DNA from: Parasponia andersonii
Taxonomy: Eukaryota > Streptophyta > Magnoliopsida > Rosales > Cannabaceae
NCBI GenBank assembly: GCA_002914805.1
Contig: JXTB01000026.1
Span: 371,273 to 435,272, forward strand
Reading direction: 5' to 3'
DNA length: 64,000 nucleotides
Part shown: one piece after another, positions 1 through 12,769 of the stretch
Position numbering within the stretch: the stretch's first letter is position 1
Layout of the letters: the number at the start of each line of letters is the position of its first letter
Notes under the pieces: model-generated
What the model was told of the DNA's origin: nothing
Seen by the model: the letters and a program-made list of their open reading frames with translations, nothing else
Database searches by the model: none
Translations under genes and position numbers: made by a program

Positions 1-2001
1 TTAATTAATTATTACGGACTATATTTAGTTTATTATCCATAAATTTAATCCTCATGCATATAACACTTATATACTAAATTTATGGTCACATAAATGAATT
101 AGGGAATTTCTGATATTTAAAGGCATACAAATTATGCACAAATTCAAATAAAAAAAATATCATTTTATTAATTCAGTAAATATCCAAAATATACATGCTT
201 TTAAGGTATAAACTCTAACAATAATTTCTTAAAGCTCTGCAATATTGTTTTTCTGATTTGTTTTTTGGTTTTTTCGCAATAATTCTAAATTCTCGTAAAT
301 TACATGAACTTTTCTTATTTATGTTTTCCTTGATTTTTGGTTAAAATAAACACTTCTTTTGCTCAGTAGAATAATCCGGTCAAGTTCTAAACGTAATCTT
401 AAAAGATTTGGAGGAAAGAGCGAGGACGACCCTAAAAACAAGTCCAGATTGCTTTTGGTTATTGAATTTCGGCTCTTTTCTATATGTATAAATATAAGTT
501 ATATTACGATACTGTTTTTTGTTTTTGAAAAAAAAATTGCCTAATTTTCCTATATTTTCTCTCCTGACAAAAGGGTGGGAGCTACGTTAATTTGAACTCC
601 GGATATGAATCTATGACAAAAGAACAACAGAAAAAGTTGTTTTGTGCAGTAAAATATAGACATTATTGGTGGACTAGATGTGACATATTTTTGTAGACAT
701 GTACATCTACATAGATTATTGGATTGCAGGCTAAATAATGAACACTTTTATATAGACATTACTTGGTGAAATCCATAATGTATGTTGATGGCAATCGTGC
801 ATGCAAATATCACTTTCTGTAACATTGTATATAGATAGCAATAACAATACGAAAGTGGAATATTAAGCATCCTATATAGCTGTGCCTGTGGTTCAATGTA
901 GGTTATTGAAAATATAAAAAAGTCACAGTACAAGTACTCTCCTAGACGTGGGCAATGTACTATGCACAACCCATGACGTTCTTTCTCGATTATTTATACC
1001 TTTCTTTTTTTAAAAGAAGAATTGGAAGAAGAAATTTACGAATTTTTACCACATACGGTCAACGAAAGATGTAGCTTTGTTGGAATTTGGATTTTGGAAG
1101 CTTCCAAAAGCTGCTCGAATGATATATGTTTTTTTTTTTTTTAAAGCAAAACAATTTCATTAGAGTCGTATAAGAGTTAGCTCCAATGATATATGTTACT
1201 AAGAAGATTAAAAATACCAGATTTTAATCTTTACAATCTAGAGCATGTTTTCTAATCCATCAAGAGAACCCAAAAAAAAAAAAAGTGGAAAGTTTTTATC
1301 TTTTAAGTGTTTATATATAAATACATGAAAGGAATTCTAATCCTTTCTATTAATTGATTTTTATCCCTTAATTTCTTTTCTACTCGTTTTTTCTTTTTAC
1401 GATTCATTTGATTATGAATCAATAAACATGGTCTAGAATTCTATGGGATAAAAATAAAATGTCAATTTACCGATATTGAAGAAAAAAGAAAAGGTACAAT
1501 ATCAATATGATCACTAATTGGAACTAAATTTGTCCCTTTTTATACGTAAAATTGGTTGTGACCCTTTAAAATGATCTCAGACTTCTCAGTTAAATTCTAT
1601 ATATTGAATGATGAAATTTTATCTTACTAGTATGTTGAAGCCAATTATAACATTTGCAGAACTAGTTGAGTAATTTCAGAACTTAGACGATATGATGTAA
1701 ATTTTTCTTCTGACAACGATAGAATGTAATTATATTAACACACATTAGACAATGTTGACTTACAAAACTAGAATTGGACAGAGCATTTCATTTCAATTCG
1801 TCTGACATGCATAATAAAAAAATAGATTTCTTGGTCTTTATTATTTCATAACGTCGCAATCATTCAAACACGTCTGTTAGAACGAGTAAGAGTAAATCAA
1901 TTATATTGTTTCGGTGACTAAGTCCTATTAAGCATTAGAGTATTTCAGTTAATGTGCTCTAGAGAATTTACTTATATATAAGCTAATTACTCGATCTTTT
2001 C

Positions 2002-2033
<32 letters not shown>

Positions 2034-2065
2034 TTGGGAGGACCTTTCTTCCCATTCTTGTGGGC

Positions 2066-2098
<33 letters not shown>

Positions 2099-2370
2099 TA
2101 TGTTGTATTAATAATTAGTATTTTAAGTGTCCTTTCCCAAACGTCCGATCACAATACGTGAAGTGGGACTAATTAAGGGGTTTTCTTCGGGTTTACCGTC
2201 AAACATAAACAATATTATCTAAATACGGTACATTGGAAAAGAATTACTTTCCATACCGCATATGGTTAATATTTTTGAAAAAAATTGAGAGTAAAAGATG
2301 TGGTTGTATTGTTGTAAATAAAGTCATTTTTCAATAGCGAGTTTTTATTCTAAAAAGGTTTGAAACAATT
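1..2370. other. AT-rich intergenic DNA, no gene seen
   Basis: This stretch is strongly AT-rich with many short homopolymer runs. The open frames in it are short, lack recognisable motifs and have no convincing codon pattern, so none is called as a gene. No terminal repeats or target duplications were recognised. Confidence 0.6.
2002..2094. repeat. (TTA)n and (TA)n microsatellites
   Basis: About ten TTA/ATT triplets run over 2002-2033, and an uninterrupted TA tract runs over about 2068-2094. Unlike the TA tracts near 9.0, 46.4 and 51.7 kb, this one carries no inserted MITE. Confidence 0.9.
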
Positions 2371-2383
2371 ATGAAAATCTTTC

Positions 2384-2440
2384 TAGCTTAGTGGTGGGGC
2401 TTCACTTACCATCCGCCAATCCAACCCCAGTTTGATTCTT
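2384..2440 (+). repeat. tRNA-like SINE head or pseudo-tRNA remnant
   Basis: An A-box-like motif TAGCTTAGTGG at 2384-2394 is followed about 45 bases later by a B-box-like motif AGTTTGATTCT at 2429-2439. The order and spacing match the internal RNA polymerase III promoter of a tRNA or a tRNA-derived SINE. The B box departs from the GGTTCGANTCC consensus at three positions. No full cloverleaf could be drawn and no SINE body, tail or target duplication was recognised, so this is best read as the head of a decayed SINE. A diverged tRNA pseudogene is the alternative. Confidence 0.4.
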
Positions 2441-2479
2441 GATAGCTAAAGATAACCTCAATTCAAAAGACTTTTTTCT

Positions 2480-4560
2480 TAAAGAGATTTAAATTTTTTT
2501 TTTTTTTTTCCAATTTCCATTTCATCTATGTTTTTAATAGTTAATGTCTAATTAATTAATAGCTATTGACATCTAATATTGTAACAGACTGATTACCATT
2601 AATCAATTAGTTACTTGATACTTTAGTTGGCACTCACTAATGACTAATCTACTTACTACTTACTAATTTAGTTACAGGTTACTAAAGTATTATCATGGTT
2701 GGTAACTAGACTAGTTATCATATTGATTACTAGTTTCTAACTACCACTACTAATTTAGTTAATGATTTCTGATTACTCGTTATTACTATCAATTTGGCTA
2801 CGGATTTTTAATTACCACTACTTGCCAAAAATTTTCCTTTTTTATTTTAAATTTAATTTTTCTATTTCACTGTTAAAAAATATAGAGATTTAAATTCTTT
2901 TTCTTTTTTTTTTCCTTTTTTATTTTCCTATATATTTTTAATAATTAATGTCACATTAATTAATAGTTACTGCTTCCAATATTGTAATAGATTGGTTACT
3001 ACTAACCAATTTAATTACTCAATACTTTGATTGTCAATAGTTATCAATAACTAATCAACTTATTACTTAACAATTTGGTTACGGGTTACTAGAGTAGTAT
3101 CAAAATTAGTAACTAGACTAGTTATCATATTAGTTACTAGTTTCTAGTTATCACTGTTAATTTGGTTACTAATTTTTAGTTACTTGTTATCACTTTCAAT
3201 TCAGTTACAAATTTTTAGTTATAATTGTTTACCAAACTGTTTTTCCTTTTTATTTTTAAATTTCCTTTTTTTCATTTCATTATTTAAGAAAAAGAATAAA
3301 GAGATTTGAAAAAAAAAAAGAGATTTGACAAGATTGTTAACTAGACTAGTTATCATATTGATTGCTAGTTTCTAGTTAATACTACTAATTTGGTTACTGG
3401 TTATCATTACCAATTTGACTACAGATCTCTGGTTACAACTACTAATCAAAATTTTATCCCTTTTTATTTTTTATTTTTTTTTTCCTTTTTACTGTTTAAA
3501 AAAAACAAAGAGATTCAATTTTTTTTTCCTTTTAAAAGAGATTTAACAAGATTGGTAACTAGACTAGTTATCATATTGATTACTAGTTTCTAGTTACTAC
3601 TACTAATTTAGTTTCTAGTTATCAATACCAATAATTCGGTTACAAGTTTTTAGTTATCACTACATACTAAAATTTTTTCCCTTTTAATTTTTTTATTTCT
3701 TTTTTTCATTTCACCACTTAAAAAAAACCACAGATATTTAAATTCTTTATACCTTTCTTTTTTTTTTTAAAAAAAAAAAAAGAGATTTAACAAGATTAGT
3801 AATTAGATAAATTATCATTTTATTTAATAGTTTCTAATTACCACTACTAATTTGGTTATTGGTTTTTGGCTACTTGTTATTACTTTCGATTCGATTACGA
3901 GTTTATGGTTATCACTATCTACCAATTTTTTTCCCTTTTTATTTTTAAATTTCTTTATTCCATTTCACCGTTTTAAAAAAAGGGATTTACATTATTTTTT
4001 CTTTCTTTTTTTTTTTTAAAAAAAGAAAGATATATAACAAGATTGGTAACTAGACTAGTTATCATATTGGTTACTAGTTTCTAGTTAATACTACTAATTT
4101 GATTACTAGTTATCACTACCAATTTGGTCATGGGTTTCTGGTTACCACTACTTACCAAACTTTTTTAGCTTTTTTGTTTTTAAATTTCTCTTTTTTTTTT
4201 TTTTTTTTTTCCCATTTTACCGTTTTAAAAAAACAATAGATTTAAAACATAGAGATTTGACAAGGTTGGTAACTAGACTAGTTATCATCTTTATTACTAA
4301 TTTATAATTATTATTACTAATTTAGTTACTAGTTATCACTACTAATTTGATTATGAATTTTTGGTTACTATTGGTAATTTGGTTACTGATTACAGATTTC
4401 TAATTACTACTATATATTTAGTTATCAGTTTTATGTTTTTAGAATGCTACCAATTTGGTTATCAATTTCTCATGTATAGTTCCACTGCTAGTTTCGTTAT
4501 TGATTATTACTTTATTTACTAGTAACTAATTTAGTTTACAATTATCAATTTAGTTACCAG
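2480..4560. repeat. Tandem array of ~220-250-bp units
   Basis: A motif built around the palindrome AACTAGACTAGTT followed by ATCAT recurs near 2701, 3108, 3335, 3554, 3798, 4045 and 4268, giving spacings of about 407, 227, 219, 244, 247 and 223 bases; the first gap probably hides a lost or diverged unit. Each unit also has several related TAGTTACCACTACTAATTT-type sub-repeats and a stretch passing from poly-T to poly-A. The units are diverged and of uneven length, so the array is old. It looks like a local satellite; no coding sequence is seen in it. Confidence 0.85.
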
Positions 4561-4966
4561 TTTTAAAAAATATGGCTTGTTAAGAAGATTTATAACTAGT
4601 TAATAGGAACTAGAAACCATATTTCTAGTACCAATTATCATAAGTTAGTTGCTTTTCTCCCCCAAGCAAGTTTATATCTAAAAAAATAATTTCATCCATA
4701 AAAGAATCCGTTAATACGAAACTACAAACTACAATGAAAAAGTAACCAAAATGACATAAAAAAAAAGTTAATTTCAAAAGAAAGCTTCATTAAATTTTTG
4801 AATACAAATCTTGATAACATCAAAAGGCTTTTGAAAAACTAAAGCCTGAACCACGTAATCATTTGTTACCATTTCCAAAAAATGTCTAAAGCTATGACCA
4901 ACAATTTTCTAATAAGAAATCTAAAGCAAAAGCCATTTAGTATATACACATATACGCAAAATATAT

Positions 4967-5158
4967 TTATATAGTATTTAATATATAAAGGTACTTTGAA
5001 ATGTAAAATGTAATGTGAAGATTTAGTTCAACAATAGAAATAGCAGGTGGCATCCGTACAGAGATGATGGAGCTAGTCCCACCATCCAAACCCAAAACAT
5101 GGTTGGACCCAAAAACCCAAATCAGAAATATTGAAATTTGGAGTTGCAGGATCCTCAT
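4967..5158 (-). CDS. Possible small ORF with signal-peptide-like N terminus
   Basis: I do not recognise this gene. The frame from the ATG at 5158 gives about 63 residues. The N terminus MRILQLQISIFLIWVFG is a basic start followed by a hydrophobic stretch, as in a secretory signal peptide, and then a more polar segment reading VLGLDGGTSSIISVR. Upstream on the same strand, about 80 bases before the ATG, is CTATATAGC, which could be a TATA box. The C-terminal third becomes AT-rich and may be read-through into an intron or intergenic DNA. It could be a first exon, a pseudogene fragment or chance; no homologue family could be named. Confidence 0.2.
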   Translation of the reverse strand: MRILQLQISIFLIWVFGSNHVLGLDGGTSSIISVRMPPAISIVELNLHITFYISKYLYILNTI

Positions 5159-5239
5159 CCTCACGATCCCGACAAGAAAATTCCCAAAGAAATATCTGAA
5201 ACACGAAGATGGAAAGTGATCAGCAATGGACCTTGCTAT

Positions 5240-8200
5240 ATAGATGAGCTTAGCAGTGAAGATGGTATGGATCAGATAGGTGTATTTAATTAGGAGACAT
5301 GAGATTCGACGGATAGTAATGGTGTTAAAAGCTACTCAAGATTAGATTGAGATGTATTAATTTAAAGGGAAAGTGAAAGTAGTATATTTCTAAAAAATAC
5401 CGTATGAGAATATATGAAAAAAGAAGGGACTGTATATATGTTATTACTTTGTAAATTACCGTGTTTATTCTAATTTTCCCACTAATTAATGGTAAAGGTG
5501 CCAAAGTTTCGAAACAAGCACTTTTATGACATGTTATAGGACATTTACACATATTCAATTTTTATATTCCATGTTTTTACCATATAATAATTCAATTAAC
5601 CGTTAAAATATCTCATTGGAGCATTAATTACGGACAGAAAAGCAGACCAGCAGGCAGCAACCACAAGTGGCCTCTTTTTTTTTTTTTTTAAATAAAGTTT
5701 TTAAATACCCGTTAATGTCGGCAATGATGTGGTGCGAGGATGTCACGAATGTGTAGGCGTAGCATTTGCCTTTAATTAAATTTCGTAAAATTGAGACAAA
5801 GTTACAAAAACTGAAAAACACAGAGAAACATTAAACCTATATATACCTAGTATACTTGTCCACTTACTTAAAGGAAACGTTATTGAATTTCGTAGTAATT
5901 TGTTTTGTTCTTGTATTATATTAATTTTCCGTAAATTCATGGAAAAATTTCTACAATTTTCCTCCAATTCCTGAAAGTATTGTCCTTTTTATCGGTACCA
6001 TTGCCAGTGAGCTATATTCATATGGATCTCATTGGTGCATATCTTCTGCAGGAGCTACCATCTGTATAATGTCACAAGCCAAATAATTAGCTTATAACTA
6101 AATTAATTTTCAATATTATATCACTTCATTAATTCCATATATAGTTGATTTATTTTCCTTTTGAAACGTTAATGAAAACAGTATCTTTTATTTGAAAGGA
6201 GAAAACAATATCTATGCTCAGGAAAAAAAAAGAAAAAAAAGAAGAGAGATTATAATATGTTTTAATTAGCTATCGATAAGCTGTATATAGAATATAAATA
6301 TTACAAACATAAAAAAAGTCGTATAAAAACCGACGTACGGAAGCATCCAAAAGACTATATAACTTGGAAACAAATCGTTGCACCTTAGAAAAATTGATAA
6401 TCAAATTACTTTTAGAAAGCAAATCTCACCTAAGAACATGGCCACGATAATGACACCTTAATTAGTCATTTTCCTTGGATAAAATATTCAAATCTTTAAT
6501 AATATTTTTCAAATTCAGTTCAAGTATACTTCACCATCCTTCTAGTATTTCCTCTTCTGTCACTAAATTTGTTTTAGTACTAAACTATGTAGGGATTGAT
6601 AGGTTTTTCTCTCTTTTTTTTTTTTTTTTTGATAACCTATTTACCGACACCCTATATATATATATATATAACAGTTGTTGGCAGCTTTACATGTACTACT
6701 TATCTACAATTATTTCAGTACATGTATACTTCTAGTATCTCTTTTTTTTTTTTTTATATATATATATAAAAAAATATATCATTTTTATTTTTAAATTTGA
6801 TATTCTCTACTGACTAATAGTTGTTGGCAGCTAAATATGTATATATAATTCCTATTTTTGATTGGTCAAATACAAAGAAGCCACCTGGCGGGTGATCTCA
6901 TTCTGATTAGTCAACCCTCAACATTTTTTTTTTCCTTCTCTTGGGTAGGAGAATTGGTATTCCGCGTATTGATGAATTGAAGATTACTGAAACATCGATT
7001 CCAATGATTAGAATTAGTAATCTTACTTACTTCAATACTATATATGCTATCACGTATCTTGTTATGGAGACCCACAAATTAACACAAGACATAGTCATAG
7101 GGGCTTCTTCTACTGTAGCCTTCGCTAGATAATCCGTTGCACAACACTTTTCTAACATGTTATTGCAACAGTTCAACTCATAATGCGACCTCCATTTTTA
7201 TAAAAATAACACAAATAATAATGATAACAATATTAACTATGATACTAATATATAATGGATATTATTGTCTCTTTTTGTGAGACCATAGAAGTTGGCAAAT
7301 TTGACGGTTGCAAATCACGTTGAGTTAATGTTAACTACTCCCACCGATTCTCTTGTGTGAAAATTACACAATAAACTTTGAGCTTCCATTTTCTTGGAAA
7401 AAATTCAGTGCATCTTGAATGAAAAATTACGATCCTGTCATATGATGAATTTTATTTCAAAATTTCCCCTGGTTAATATGTACAACACGTTAAAGCTATT
7501 CAGTGAAAATGCAAAGTTATTCTCCAACAACCAAAAATAATGTAGAACTCAATCAAATAAAGATAAATATAAAAAATACGACAAACAATAGAAACAGTGA
7601 TTATTTGTAAAATGTTTAGCTTCTTAAATGAGCAATATGTTAGCTGGTTTAGTCAGTAATCTATATATGTTTTGTTGGATAACAATTTCAATTTTTATTT
7701 ACTCCCTTTAATCAGTTACGTTGCAAACGAAAAATTTGAAAGAAAATGTAAATTTAAAGGCAAAATTATAATTTCGCCTGTTACAGGATTTGTTATGCAA
7801 AAGAATTAAAATCTGGAGTTTATTATGTAATTTTCTGAGATTTTTTTTTTTCTTGAAAAAAATTCGGGTCTCGCCTAGCTAGGCCTAGAGGGTATTTCTC
7901 TTTCGTTTTTTCAAATCTTAATTTTCCTTATATTCTATATAATCGGTTTGAAGCCAATATTCTGAAAAGAATAATGTTACGGTCCTAATTATTTTGTCAA
8001 TTTTCTTTTATAAACATATGTGGTGATAATATTTAATTTATTTATGTAAATAATTTTTAATATATTAATTAAATGATTACAATTTATATTAGTATAAAAA
8101 ATTTAATAGAATAGTTAAAACCCATTTACTGATGTACATCCTTTCCCTTTTCCGGAAAAGGGATATAAAAAAAAAAACTAGCTAAACCAACCGAAAACCT

Positions 8201-9007
8201 TATCCTAAATTAATATATTAGGGGAAATATAACTTCTCTCGGTAGGGTAGGGCGCCTTTTTTTCTTTTTTCTTTTTTCTTTTTTAACCTTTTGTCTGAAT
8301 TAGGTATGGCTTCCCTTTCGAGATGTATTCAATTTTTTGGTAACTTGGAACTAGCTATCCTATTAGCAATTATAGTATATGTAAATATATTATATCTAAC
8401 AGTGTTTAGTAATTAATGTTAATCCATTTTTTAAGGCGAAATAAAGTCAGCATTATGATAATAACATGTTGATTTTCACATTAATTATATATATGTTTCA
8501 TTTCATATTATTATAATTATTAGGATATAAAATGAACCAAGATTTCTGATCAGCAGCTACTCTATCAGTGATTTAAACTTCTGAGATGCTCCTTTGATCG
8601 AGAATTTTTTAGCTCAGTATTAATAGATGCTCTAATTTCTATATTTCTTATGGAGGAACAAAAAAAGACGAAGACGAAGAGAAGAAGATGATATATATTT
8701 TTTAATTTTTATAGTAGTCTAAAGTACATTAAATAGGTAAATTGAGAATAGTGCTCTTGAACTAATGCATAATCAGAGACTATTCCTATCTCGTAAGAGG
8801 TAAAAGAAAAGAAAATCCAATTTTTAAGAATAATTTTTCTGAGTAGACAAAAAAAAAAAAATTGTTGCCGACTTCTCATAAGATATAGTTCGTATACAGA
8901 AGTCACATGGATGATAGTGATTCTCGGAGTATTTAGATATCATAATATACCTTCATCAGTTCACCGCATCGCACGCCCCATGTTCCTCACCATTAATTAT
9001 TGATATG

Positions 9008-9012
<5 letters not shown>
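5240..9012. other. AT-rich intergenic DNA, no gene seen
   Basis: Many frames here are short and AT-biased and have no motif that can be assigned. The frame at 6941-7132 has a slightly more protein-like composition but starts without ATG, has no recognised homologue and no splice context. Short (TA)n tracts lie near 6655 and 6755. Confidence 0.5.
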
Positions 9013-9049
<37 letters not shown>

Positions 9050-9051
<2 letters not shown>

Positions 9052-9282
9052 TTGCCAATCCAATAAGTATTTTTTTTTTATCTATGGATAGACATTTTTT
9101 TTTAGCCGTTGGATCACCATCTAACGGTGATCCAATGGTTATAATGAAATGCATAAAAAGACGCGCATTATTAATATTTTTTTTCTCTTTTACTTTTTAC
9201 AATAAAAAAATATACATGCTAAATTTTGGCTAAATTAATACTTATGCATAGGTAAAAAAAAATACCTACTGGATTGGTGCTC
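9050..9282 (+). mobile_element. MITE inserted in a (TA)n tract, copy A
   Basis: The element begins GGTTGCCAATCC and ends with sequence whose reverse complement is GAGCACCAATCC, giving imperfect terminal inverted repeats that continue into a run of T and ACC/ATC. It sits between TA dinucleotide tracts (about 9013-9049 and 9283-9309). Just inside the left end is a hairpin, TTGGATCACC paired with GGTGATCCAA, with a 7-base loop. No protein is encoded. Copies B (46,403-46,634) and C (51,671-51,911) share ends, length, hairpin and the flanking TA tracts. The (TA)n location recalls the rice microsatellite-targeting element Micron, but the superfamily is not settled by sequence alone. Confidence 0.8.
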
Positions 9283-9313
<31 letters not shown>

Positions 9314-10419
9314 TTGAGTGATGGGTACAATAAATAATGGAAAACTTCAAGATATTATTCCCATTATTGAAGCTAAAATTGACATTTGACCATCCCTTTC
9401 CAAAAAAAAAAAAAAAAAAAAGCCTTTTCCCCCAAAATATAAATAATATAAAACCTCCTCTCGTTAAAGTAAAAGAAATCCTTTAATTGGGTATTATGTT
9501 GAGTAAAATAAATAAAGGGTGCATGTTGCAAATTGTCTTATTAACAAAGTAGATCGAATAAAATTTATTGAGAAATTGTAATGATAACGGTTGTTTACAT
9601 ATAATCACATTTTTTAGAGTGTCTATTAGAGAAGTATTCTCATTATTTTCTCCTAAATTAATGTGAAACCCACACATTTCTCCATTTTTTATATTTTAGT
9701 AAATATTTGAATGAGAATTGTTACCCATATATTATTCCTACTACTCTTTATAAACATGCCATAAGAGAGTAAGAAATTGAGACATGCATGGAGAGGAAAA
9801 GGGAAACTCATTTTTCATTATTGTTAGCCCAACTCTCTATATAAAGGAGTAGCTACAATTTGGGTATATATAATATTGTAAAATTTAGGAGAAATCAAGT
9901 ATTTAGATTTTAACATTTCGGTCCTCAGATACTGTAAATTCCATAACAAAAAAACCTCTTATTAGTTTAAATTAATTAAAGAAATAAAAAGAATTCTAAT
10001 TCATTTAGAAACTTGTTGGTAAACCATATATTTTGATGAAATGCGTTTAATGAAATTTTGAATCTAAATGTCAAAAAATAGTTTACACGATTAATCATAA
10101 TTCCAAGTATTTATAACTTTGAAAATATGCTCCTATGGAGTTATAATATCCCATTTATATATTAAGTATTCAAATAGTATTAAAATCATTCTCATACATC
10201 TACTTTGTAGGTACACTAAATTTAGCTAAATAATTAGATATGAAAATCTAACGGGATATGAATACCAACCAAGGAATAGAAATAGGACTATAAGCACAAG
10301 CTAAGTAGCTTGTCTAGGCATCAAAATAACTACTTTAAATAATGAAATACCTTAAAGAGAGGAAAGTAAGAAATGAGCACAAAATGTCCAGTAGACTACC
10401 GAATTATCTTTTTGAAAAA
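9283..10419. other. AT-rich intergenic DNA, no gene seen
   Basis: After the TA tract flanking the MITE there is AT-rich sequence with a poly-A run near 9402-9420. No frame carries recognisable motifs. Confidence 0.55.
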
Positions 10420-10982
10420 TATTACAATAAAACAGGAATAGGATAGTGGCAAATAATAATATTACCACTTTAGATCTAAAACAACGATAATGTCTATATT
10501 TTGGAGTCATCACTAAAAGTTCACTGGTATAAATACTTAAAACGGTAACATTTGTTATCTCCGTATTAGATAATTTATAGCGATACCATTGTCCTTGCTA
10601 GAAAGTCAACAGAAATGCAATCTGACAGACCAATAGCGGCGAGAATTTTGAAATTGTCGCCGCTTTAGGGCCAATTTTCTTTAATTAAATAATTAATTGA
10701 TTTAGTAACTTAAAGTTGTGACAATTGTCGTCGCTTTATACAATTTTTTTTAAAATTAATTATTTTAAATATTTAATTATTTAATTAAAATAATAATTTT
10801 TATATATTTAATTATTAAATAATAACAATTAATTCTAATTTAAATAAATAAAAAATTAAGGTAAACAAAATAAATTAATAATTAATAAAAAATAAAGAAA
10901 TTAATATTTTAAATGACATTAAAATTAAGAAATGTTGTCAAAACCTAAAAATATATAATGTTATCTGAAAGTAGAAAAAAGT

Positions 10983-12632
10983 CTATAAGCCTAAGTCCTC
11001 ATCCTCAGTATCTTCACTATCATCTTCTTGACAAGTCGGCAGAGGATGGACAAAATAAGGTGGCAGTGGTGGGGGCGAGGGCATCGTGCCAAACGATGTC
11101 AAAGTAGAACTTAGATAGATTGGAGCAGGGGTAGATATGTTGATATCTGGTACTAGCGATGATAAAATCCTCTGCATATACGCTATTTATGTCACCTGAG
11201 CTTCTATTAATCACTGTTGTTGAACGATCATATCTTGAGTGGCGACCTTTCATTGCTGAGCTGTCGTCATATATTGATGGCTCTCTTATATGTATCATTA
11301 GATATCCTCAGGTACTAGTAGTGGAAAGTCTGGTGGGACAGATCTAGTACTAAAAGCGGACTTACTCAACTTACATTCGATGCCTCTCCTAAATCTATGA
11401 TTTGTACTGTAAACCTCATCCGCAATATGAGCATCAGTGATAGAAGCCGATGAGTTCGAACTAGATTGGGAAGATACTTGAGACTGAGTGTTATGAATCT
11501 CAAGCATCTTATTCTAACAAAAAGATTAAAATTAGTTTATAGAAAAAAATAGAGATTTAATTTTAAAAAATTAATTCATGACATACGTAATTGACCTCAG
11601 ACTATATACTCGGCCATCTAAACCACTCAGTGAAATAGCAATCCTTGAAACTCTTAACAACTGATTGAAGCCCGCCAGTAATAGGATTATGTTGTAAAAA
11701 TATTTAAAGGAGCATAATTTATTATTAAAATTTAGTATTGTAAAAATAATAAGTATTATAAGAAAAAGCGCAATTTTATTACTTTCTTATATCGTTTGAG
11801 CAATGGAAATGGCTCTCTGTTTGGTCAGTACTAATTAACGCGCCCTATTTGTAGCATTTCTTTTTAAACATAGCATGTAGTGAAAAAATTAATTATAATA
11901 TAATATTTTATTACTTAATAATAAATGAATTATTCATAATTACACACTGACCCTAAACTCTGGAAAGTCAAAAAATTCGCAACAATACCCCTATGTCACA
12001 GCATTCATCTCGTTAGGTACTTTAGAACGTGCCATCACTAAATTAAGAGCATTTTTTTCCCCTCAATGAGCCTAAAGTGCTTATTAAGCTCGGTTTTCTA
12101 GTTGTTATGTATATATATATGTCGCAATCCTAAGGATGCCATCCCTGATATTGGCCAAGTCATCGTTATCATCGTCAAGATCTTTGTACTCAAAAAAATT
12201 TCTACAATTGAAAAAATTATCATTACATTATAATTAATTGTATGCAGAATTCATAATATTTAATAAATGCCACTTATTTTTTACCTCAACAACAGGAATG
12301 ATCTTTCCATTCTACTCAGCAGAAACCGACTTCCAATTTTTATACAAAGTATTCATATTCTATTGAACAAGCATGCCAATCAAACGAAGAAAGTATTTTT
12401 AATAGTCATCGATTGGACGCCAAGTACTTCCTACCTTGTCAAATTTGATTGGAAGAGGGTTCCTTCTATTTTCCTCAAATAGCTGACGTAGGTTCAATGA
12501 CCTACTCTTTGACTTTACGTTCCTCCTAATAGGATCTGCAAAATAAATAAGCATATTAGTAAGCAAGCTAAGGTTGGCACCATCATCATCACCGTGATAA
12601 CTAGGCTTAACAGTGGCCATGATTATGTGCAA
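10983..12632 (-). pseudogene. Second CACTA gene remnant (Ptta/En/Spm, TNPA-like)
   Basis: The minus-strand block 12,632-12,399 contains SLNLRQLFEENRRNPLPIKF, followed by a short segment ending in RPI. This matches the start of the plant transposase Ptta/En/Spm family (pattern RG----L--L----G-KLPI-----RP). Blocks at 11,507-11,298 and 11,298-10,983 follow in the same direction: a Ser-rich part with SQSSSNSSASI and a proline-rich tail ending EDDSEDTEDEDLGL before a stop. The protein is thought to bind subterminal repeats, and such repeats lie at both ends of this element. The parts are in different frames separated by AT-rich gaps that could be introns, but stops suggest decay. Confidence 0.6.
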
Positions 12633-12769
12633 GTCTTAATAGTGATAAGTATATTATAATTAAAAAGTGTAGAGTAATATTGAAATTATATTCTAAAAAT
12701 TCAATCATTAATAGCATAAAAGCCTTTTACATGAGTAAGAAAAAAAAAAAAAATCCTAATCACTATCAA

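Noticed and set aside
2480-4560. Possible CRISPR-like or gene-cluster array
   Set aside because: Units are long, diverged and AT-rich without spacer logic; it is a satellite-type array in a plant genome.
6941-7132. 63-codon frame with protein-like composition
   Set aside because: It begins without ATG, has no recognised motif, splice context or neighbour, and lies in AT-rich DNA; kept out of the gene list.
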